Notes under the pieces: model-generated
What the model was told of the DNA's origin: nothing
What the model saw: only the letters and a program-made list of their open reading frames with translations
Databases searched by the model: none
Position numbers and translations under genes: made by a program
Assembly (NCBI GenBank): GCA_905194705.1
Contig: CAJJTI010000056.1
Span: 1 to 10,649, forward strand
Source of the DNA: an uncultured Solobacterium sp.
GTDB taxonomy: Bacteria > Bacillota_I > Bacilli_A > Erysipelotrichales > Erysipelotrichaceae
Direction: 5' to 3'
Length of the DNA stretch: 10,649 nt
Shown here: piece by piece, positions 6,229 through 10,649 of the stretch
Layout: the number at the start of each line of letters is the position of its first letter
Position numbering within the stretch: position 1 is the first letter of the stretch

Positions 6229-7962
6229 ATGGATAACGTATTTAAAATCTTGTCAGATATAAGAGTTATTATAGCAATTGCTGTTTTAGTTGTATTAATT
6301 ATTATTTGGTTTATTGTTCAACGTGTAAAAAGTGGAAATTATAAAAAGCAGTTAGAAGGATATGAAGTTAGATATAATGCAATAAAAAGTGTTCCTCTAT
6401 CTTTTAAGATGAATAAAGCCGTAGCTATCAGTCGTGTTGATCCAGAAGCAATGAGTAAAGTTGCTAGAAGTAAAGATCAATTTACAGCAGCTGAAGCTAA
6501 TTTAAAACAAATTTCAACTTTATTATCTGATACAGAAGATGACATTTTAGTTGGTAAGTTAAAGAAAGCAAAGAATGCTTTAGCTGACTTAGAGGCAAGT
6601 ATTTCTCTTGGGGAAAAACAAGTTTCTGATTTAGAAAAATTTTTAGATGGCTTACTTGAAAAAGAAACAGTTCAAAGACAGGAAGTTAATGGTTTAAAGA
6701 ATGACTTCCGCGATTTGAAACAGGAAGCTCAAGATAAATCAAGTTCTTTATCATATGCATGGAACAGTATTCAAAATCGTTTCTCTGAAATTGAAAAAAT
6801 GTTCTCAGCATTTGAAGAATGGATGTATGCATCAGATTTTGAAAAAGCAAGTACAGAACTTGAAAATATTAAAACTAGTATTAATGGTTTAAGAACAATT
6901 ATTAGAGAACTGCCTGAGTTATTAACAGAAGCTAGAGGAGTTATTCCTAGTATGGCAGAAAATCTGCACCATGATTATATGGATTGTAGAAAACGTGGTG
7001 TTTATTTACAACATTTGGAAATTCAAAATAATTTAGCTTTAATTACTGATGGTTTAAAGAAAGATTTAGCTAGCTTAAAGAATTGCAATGCAACAGATGT
7101 TAAAGCTCATTTAGATGACTATAAGAAAAGACTTGAACAGATGGACGAAGCAGTTAAGAAGGAAGATGAAAGTCAATCTCAACTTAAATCTCTCGCTCAA
7201 GGAATTGATACTTTATATGCATCAGCTTGTGAAAACTTACAGTATATTCAAAAACAATATGCTACATTATCAACTCGTTTTGGTCTTGAAAGTTTAAAAG
7301 ATGAAATTACTGAAGAAGAAAAGAAATTAAGCGAAATTCAAGAAAAGAAAAAAGCTCTTGGTGAATTATTACAAACAAGTGATAAAGCTGCTTCTAAATC
7401 ATTAAATGATTTACAAGAAGTAGAACGTTCACTAAATGAAGTAACAACATCGTTAAATAGTATTAAAGAACGCATCAATAACGTTTCTGGTGATGAAGAT
7501 CGTGCTAAGAAACAACTTGTAAAATTACAAGTTATCATGAATCAATTACAAGTAAGTATTCGTAAATATAAGCTTCCTTCAATCAGTGCTCAATATGAAG
7601 AAGATATGAATAAAGCAAACGAATATATTCATCGTTTAGAAAGCTTACTTGCCGAAACACCACTTAATGTTCAATTATTAAATTCAACATTAAAAGAAGC
7701 AATTGATTTCATTTATAAGCTTTATAACAACGTTAATAATGTTGTTGGTGCTGTAATGATGGTTGAAAATACAATTGTATTTGGCAACCGTTACCGTTCA
7801 ACATATCCTGATATTGATTCAGAATTAACAAGAAGTGAATTATGTTTCAGAAATGGTGAATATACACAAGCATTAACTATTGCGATTGCTACTATTGAAA
7901 AGATTCATCCAGGCAACTATGAAAAAATGGTAAAGGAGAACGCTAGAGCAGCTGGTGAATAG
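6229..7962 (+). CDS. ezrA: Septation ring formation regulator EzrA
   Basis: A 577-residue membrane protein that in low-GC Gram-positives acts as a negative regulator of FtsZ ring formation and links FtsZ to the division machinery. A single N-terminal membrane helix (about residues 12-31, AIAVLVVLIIIWFIV) is followed by a long cytoplasmic region with repeated coiled-coil or spectrin-like helices, rich in Lys, Glu and Leu, to near the C-terminus. The conserved C-terminal patch is visible as GNRYRS at 519-524, followed by FRNGEYTQALTIAIATIEKIHPG. Length is close to Bacillus EzrA (562). The start at 6229 places the membrane helix correctly; the upstream AGGA at 6215-6218 is a modest ribosome site. 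The gene diverges from rpsD and overlaps nifS by 8 bases. The ezrA-nifS-thiI order is as in Bacillus. Confidence 0.93.
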   Translation: MDNVFKILSDIRVIIAIAVLVVLIIIWFIVQRVKSGNYKKQLEGYEVRYNAIKSVPLSFKMNKAVAISRVDPEAMSKVARSKDQFTAAEANLKQISTLLSDTEDDILVGKLKKAKNALADLEASISLGEKQVSDLEKFLDGLLEKETVQRQEVNGLKNDFRDLKQEAQDKSSSLSYAWNSIQNRFSEIEKMFSAFEEWMYASDFEKASTELENIKTSINGLRTIIRELPELLTEARGVIPSMAENLHHDYMDCRKRGVYLQHLEIQNNLALITDGLKKDLASLKNCNATDVKAHLDDYKKRLEQMDEAVKKEDESQSQLKSLAQGIDTLYASACENLQYIQKQYATLSTRFGLESLKDEITEEEKKLSEIQEKKKALGELLQTSDKAASKSLNDLQEVERSLNEVTTSLNSIKERINNVSGDEDRAKKQLVKLQVIMNQLQVSIRKYKLPSISAQYEEDMNKANEYIHRLESLLAETPLNVQLLNSTLKEAIDFIYKLYNNVNNVVGAVMMVENTIVFGNRYRSTYPDIDSELTRSELCFRNGEYTQALTIAIATIEKIHPGNYEKMVKENARAAGE

Positions 7963-9085
7963 AAGAGTATATTTTGACTATTCAAGTACAACTAATGTAC
8001 ATCCTGATGTATTAAAAGCATATATGGATTTATTAAAAACTACATATGTAAATAGTGAATCCTTATATGATGAAGGTACACTGGTTTCTAGAAATTTAGA
8101 AAAAGCTAGAAATGCAATTAGTGAACTTTTAAAGGTACATCCTGATGAAATTATCTTTACAAGTGGAGCTAGTGAAGCTAATTCTGAAGCGATAAAAAGC
8201 GTTTCTTTCAGTATGCCTGAAAAGAAACATATTATTACATCACAAATCGAACATTCGAGCGTTTTAAATGCTTGTAAGCAGATGGAAGATGTATTTGGCT
8301 ACAGAGTGACATATCTTCCCGTAAATGAACAGGGAATTGTATCTGTAAAGGATTTAAAAAATGCTTTAGATAATGATACAAGTGTTGTTTCATTGATGTC
8401 TGTAAATAATGAAACAGGTGCGATTAATCCAATTGAAGAAATAAAAGAAATTGTAAAGAAAACATCCAGTGCATATATGCATGTAGATATGACACAAGCT
8501 ATAGGTAAAGTACCATGTTCTTTTGAAAATATTGATTTAGCAAGTATGTCTGCACATAAAATTGAAGGCTTAAAGGGTAGTGGCATCTTAGTGAAAAAGA
8601 AACATGTTCCATTTGTTCCTTTAATTAATGGTGGAGAACAGGAATATGGCTTACGTGGGGGTACAAACAATGCCTGCACAAATATGGTATTTGCTAAGAC
8701 ATTAAGAATTGCTTTAGAAAATGAGAAAAAATACCATGATTATGTACAAAAACTACAAACTTTACTTCTAAATCAATTAAAAGAAATTGACGGTGTTGAA
8801 ATTAACAACCCAGAAAATAATTTATGCAGTATTGTAAATTTCTCTTATGAAAACATTCCAAGCGAAGTTATGCAAAATGCATTAAATCGTATGGGGTTCA
8901 TGATTTCAGCAAGAAGTACATGTGAAAGTAAATCTAATAATCCAAGTTATGTATTAAAAGCCATGGGTTATAGTGATAGACGAGCTTCTAGCTGTATTAG
9001 AATAAGTCTTTCTTATCATAATACAGAAGAAGATATATTAGACTTTATTAAGGCATTAAAGGAGATTATTAGTCATTATGGTTAA
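7955..9085 (+). CDS. Cysteine desulfurase (NifS/IscS family, NifZ-like partner of ThiI)
   Basis: A 376-residue PLP enzyme that takes sulfur from cysteine, leaving alanine and an enzyme-bound persulfide. Visible signatures: VYFDYSSTT at the start, IEHSSV with His100 stacking on the cofactor, HVDMTQ (Asp178, Gln181), SAHK with Lys202 as the Schiff-base lysine, GGEQEYGLRGGTNN (227-240), and the mobile loop STCESKSNNPSYVLKAMG with catalytic Cys323. In Bacillus the adjacent gene nifZ (iscSB) supplies persulfide to ThiI for 4-thiouridine synthesis, and the same order here supports that role over general Fe-S assembly. Translation starts at GTG 7955, which overlaps the ezrA stop by 8 bases; AAAGGAG lies a long 16 bases upstream. 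No in-frame ATG gives the full N-terminus, so coupling to ezrA translation is likely. Confidence 0.92.
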   Translation: MNRRVYFDYSSTTNVHPDVLKAYMDLLKTTYVNSESLYDEGTLVSRNLEKARNAISELLKVHPDEIIFTSGASEANSEAIKSVSFSMPEKKHIITSQIEHSSVLNACKQMEDVFGYRVTYLPVNEQGIVSVKDLKNALDNDTSVVSLMSVNNETGAINPIEEIKEIVKKTSSAYMHVDMTQAIGKVPCSFENIDLASMSAHKIEGLKGSGILVKKKHVPFVPLINGGEQEYGLRGGTNNACTNMVFAKTLRIALENEKKYHDYVQKLQTLLLNQLKEIDGVEINNPENNLCSIVNFSYENIPSEVMQNALNRMGFMISARSTCESKSNNPSYVLKAMGYSDRRASSCIRISLSYHNTEEDILDFIKALKEIISHYG

Positions 9086-10274
9086 TTATGATACAGTACT
9101 AATTCGTTATGGCGAATTAAGCACAAAAGGTAAAAATAGAAAAGATTTCATCAAAAGATTAGATAAGAATATTCGTAGAATGTTAAAAGATTATCCTAAT
9201 CTTTCTTATAGACGCACTTATGATCGTATCTATATCAAACTTACTGATGAAAATCCTGAAGAAATTAAAGATAAACTTCAAAAGGTTTTTGGAATCAGTT
9301 CCTTTTCTTTTACTGAAAAAGTACCAAGCAATATTGATGCAATTAAAGAAGCCTGCTTAAGAATTGCTCAAGAAAAAGAAGCGACAAACAAAACATTTAA
9401 AATTATTACTAGACGTCACGATAAAACATTCCCTTTAAATAGTGATGGAGTAAATCGTGCTGTAGCTTCAGAAATTTTACATAATACAAATTTAAAGGTT
9501 GATGTTCATCATCCTGAATTAAGTATTCAAATTGAAGTGCAAGAAAATGATACATATATTACTTCTGAAAAGATACCAGGGCTGGGTGGTTATCCAACAG
9601 GTATTAATGGAAAAGTATTATTAATGTTATCAGGTGGTATTGATTCACCAGTTGCTGCATTTGAAATTATGAAGAGAGGTTTAGAAGTTGAAGCAATTCA
9701 CTACGCTTCTCCACCTTATACTTCTGAAAATGCTAAACAGAAAGTAATGGATTTAGCAAAACTTGTATCTATTTATCAAGGTAAAATGAAAGTCCATGTT
9801 GTAAACTTCACAGAACTGCAATTACAGATTTATAAGACAGCAGGAGATCCTTACGCAATTACAATCATGCGTAGAATGATGTTCCGTTTGGCTGAAAGTT
9901 TAGCTCTAAAAGAAGGATGTTTAGCAATTGGTACAGGTGAAAGTATTGGTCAAGTAGCTTCTCAAACTCTTGAAAGTATGAATTGCATAAATAGAGTTGT
10001 ATCTATGCCAGTTATTCGCCCACTTGTATGTATGGATAAAACGGAAATTATCGATTTAGCACGCAAAATCGGTACATACGAAACATCTATTCAGCCATTT
10101 GAAGACTGCTGTACTATTTTTGATCCAAAAAATCCGGTAACAAAACCAACAACTAAGAAAGCAGAATTCTATGAATCTTGTTTTGATTATCAAAAAGAAT
10201 TAGATACATGTTTAAATACTATTGAAACAGAAGTTGTTAGTTATGAAGAAGATAAGGAAGAATCTTTCTTATAA
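9078..10274 (+). CDS. thiI: tRNA 4-thiouridine synthase ThiI
   Basis: A 398-residue enzyme that adenylates uridine 8 of tRNA and replaces its oxygen with sulfur, giving s4U8, a near-UV sensor; in some bacteria it also serves thiazole synthesis. An N-terminal ferredoxin-like region and a THUMP RNA-binding domain (to about residue 165) precede the PP-loop ATP-binding domain, with SGGIDS at 185-190 and GTGESIGQVASQT at 286-298. The DCC motif (343-345, in PFEDCCTIFDP) holds the conserved cysteine. The C-terminal rhodanese domain of E. coli ThiI is absent, as in Bacillus, where the dedicated desulfurase hands sulfur over directly. The ATG overlaps the nifS stop by 8 bases (ATGGTTAA), with AAAGGAG 13 bases upstream. 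Confidence 0.95.
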   Translation: MVNYDTVLIRYGELSTKGKNRKDFIKRLDKNIRRMLKDYPNLSYRRTYDRIYIKLTDENPEEIKDKLQKVFGISSFSFTEKVPSNIDAIKEACLRIAQEKEATNKTFKIITRRHDKTFPLNSDGVNRAVASEILHNTNLKVDVHHPELSIQIEVQENDTYITSEKIPGLGGYPTGINGKVLLMLSGGIDSPVAAFEIMKRGLEVEAIHYASPPYTSENAKQKVMDLAKLVSIYQGKMKVHVVNFTELQLQIYKTAGDPYAITIMRRMMFRLAESLALKEGCLAIGTGESIGQVASQTLESMNCINRVVSMPVIRPLVCMDKTEIIDLARKIGTYETSIQPFEDCCTIFDPKNPVTKPTTKKAEFYESCFDYQKELDTCLNTIETEVVSYEEDKEESFL

Positions 10275-10285
10275 TAGGAGAGCAT

Positions 10286-10534
10286 ATGGGATTATTTAAA
10301 AAACATGATGGTTCTATCGCTAAAAGATTTGATGAAATATTTGAGGCAGGAGCGACTCAAGCAGAAAGTGAATTTTTAGACAGTTTAAATGAAATTATTA
10401 AAATGATTGAAGTGGATTCATCCTATTCAACAAATGAAAAGTTAAAGATATATGAACTTCTATCTCTAATGAATAATTCATCCAGTACAGCTAGACCTAA
10501 GATAGCAAATAAAATAAGAAAAGCTTTGAAATAA
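10286..10534 (+). CDS. Small hypothetical protein at the end of the ezrA-nifS-thiI operon
   Basis: An 82-residue protein that I do not recognise. It has a good ribosome binding site (AGGAG, 5 bases before ATG), lies 11 bases after thiI and ends at a terminator, so it is very likely a real gene of the operon. It starts MGLFKKHDG and is predicted mainly alpha-helical: AKRFDEIFEAG, ESEFLDSLNEIIKMIE, KLKIYELLSLMN and a basic last helix (KIANKIRKALK). There is no signal peptide, membrane segment, cysteine or obvious catalytic motif. The basic C-terminus could bind RNA or acidic partners, but this is guesswork. Confidence 0.75.
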   Translation: MGLFKKHDGSIAKRFDEIFEAGATQAESEFLDSLNEIIKMIEVDSSYSTNEKLKIYELLSLMNNSSSTARPKIANKIRKALK

Positions 10535-10556
10535 TGCAACGGAAAGTTGCATTTTT
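10533..10556 (+). terminator. Intrinsic terminator of the ezrA operon
   Basis: An 8-bp stem (AATGCAAC 10533-10540 / GTTGCATT 10546-10553), loop GGAAA and a T-run (10552-10556). It overlaps the last two bases of the small gene's stop codon. Confidence 0.75.
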
Positions 10557-10559
10557 AAA

Positions 10560-10590
10560 TTGTTATGTAGATTTTATTGAATATTAAAAT
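10560..10590 (+). promoter_or_regulatory. Candidate promoter for the gene starting at 10614
   Basis: TTGTTA (10560-10565) and TAAAAT (10585-10590), 19 bases apart, lie between the terminator and the next ribosome binding site. The spacing is long and the region AT-rich, so this is tentative; its position after a terminator is what suggests a promoter is needed. Confidence 0.3.
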
Positions 10591-10613
10591 GTTAAGAAGG
10601 TGGTGTAGATATT

Positions 10614-10649
10614 ATGTTTGATGTACCTGGAGATTTAATTCATAGAGTT
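10614..10649 (+). CDS. Start of an unidentified gene (3' truncated by the window)
   Basis: Twelve codons (MFDVPGDLIHRV) run from an ATG to the right edge. An AAGGTGG sequence ends 10 bases upstream, a good ribosome binding site, and the gene follows a terminator, so it probably begins a new transcription unit. Too little is visible to name a product. Confidence 0.5.
   Translation, partial: MFDVPGDLIHRV

Noticed and set aside
8299..8679. A 126-codon open frame antisense to nifS
   Set aside because: The sense strand encodes a complete cysteine desulfurase with all catalytic residues; the antisense frame has no start signal or recognisable domain.

Overview
The window is low-GC (about one third G+C) chromosomal DNA with strong AGGAGG-type ribosome binding sites, intrinsic terminators and a Bacillota core-gene set. 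Gene neighbourhoods resemble Bacillus subtilis in pieces: rqcH (yloA) beside gmk, and rpsD - ezrA - nifS/nifZ - thiI in order. The pieces are joined differently and genes usual in Bacillus are missing (remA and rpoZ around gmk; hisJ, yttP and ytsP between ezrA and rpsD). I infer a gut-type Firmicute, perhaps of the Erysipelotrichia, but the taxon is not provable from this window. It looks like ordinary vertically inherited chromosome: no mobile element, CRISPR array, tRNA or rRNA was seen.

Layout. Bases 1-1594 (+) hold the tail of an operon: the end of a membrane-anchored surface protein, a tiny stand-alone ParB-fold protein, and the pseudouridine synthase RluB. rluB meets rqcH (1591-3249, -) tail to tail, with the two stop codons overlapping in the palindrome TTAA; each gene appears to use a terminator lying inside the other's coding sequence. 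rqcH and gmk (3317-3913, +) diverge from a 67-base gap; the rqcH promoter lies so close to the start codon that its mRNA is probably leaderless. gmk ends in a terminator whose loop contains its stop codon and is followed 34 bases later by an ArsB/NhaD-type 421-residue permease (3948-5213, +). The permease converges on rpsD (5349-5951, -), each with its own terminator in the 135-base gap. rpsD has a promoter and a roughly 170-nt structured leader, probably the S4 autoregulatory element, and diverges from ezrA (6229-7962, +).

ezrA, nifS (7955-9085), thiI (9078-10274) and an unrecognised 82-residue gene (10286-10534) form a tight operon ended by a hairpin terminator; a new gene starts at 10614 and runs off the window.

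Themes: translation and its quality control dominate (RluB on 23S rRNA, RqcH on stalled 50S subunits, ribosomal protein S4, and NifS plus ThiI making 4-thiouridine in tRNA), together with nucleotide metabolism (Gmk), division-ring control (EzrA) and ion or organic-anion transport. No wholly new system is evident. The more unusual points are the reciprocal embedded terminators at rluB/rqcH, the leaderless rqcH promoter, the minimal ParB-fold protein in the rluB operon, and the repeated 8-base gene overlaps.
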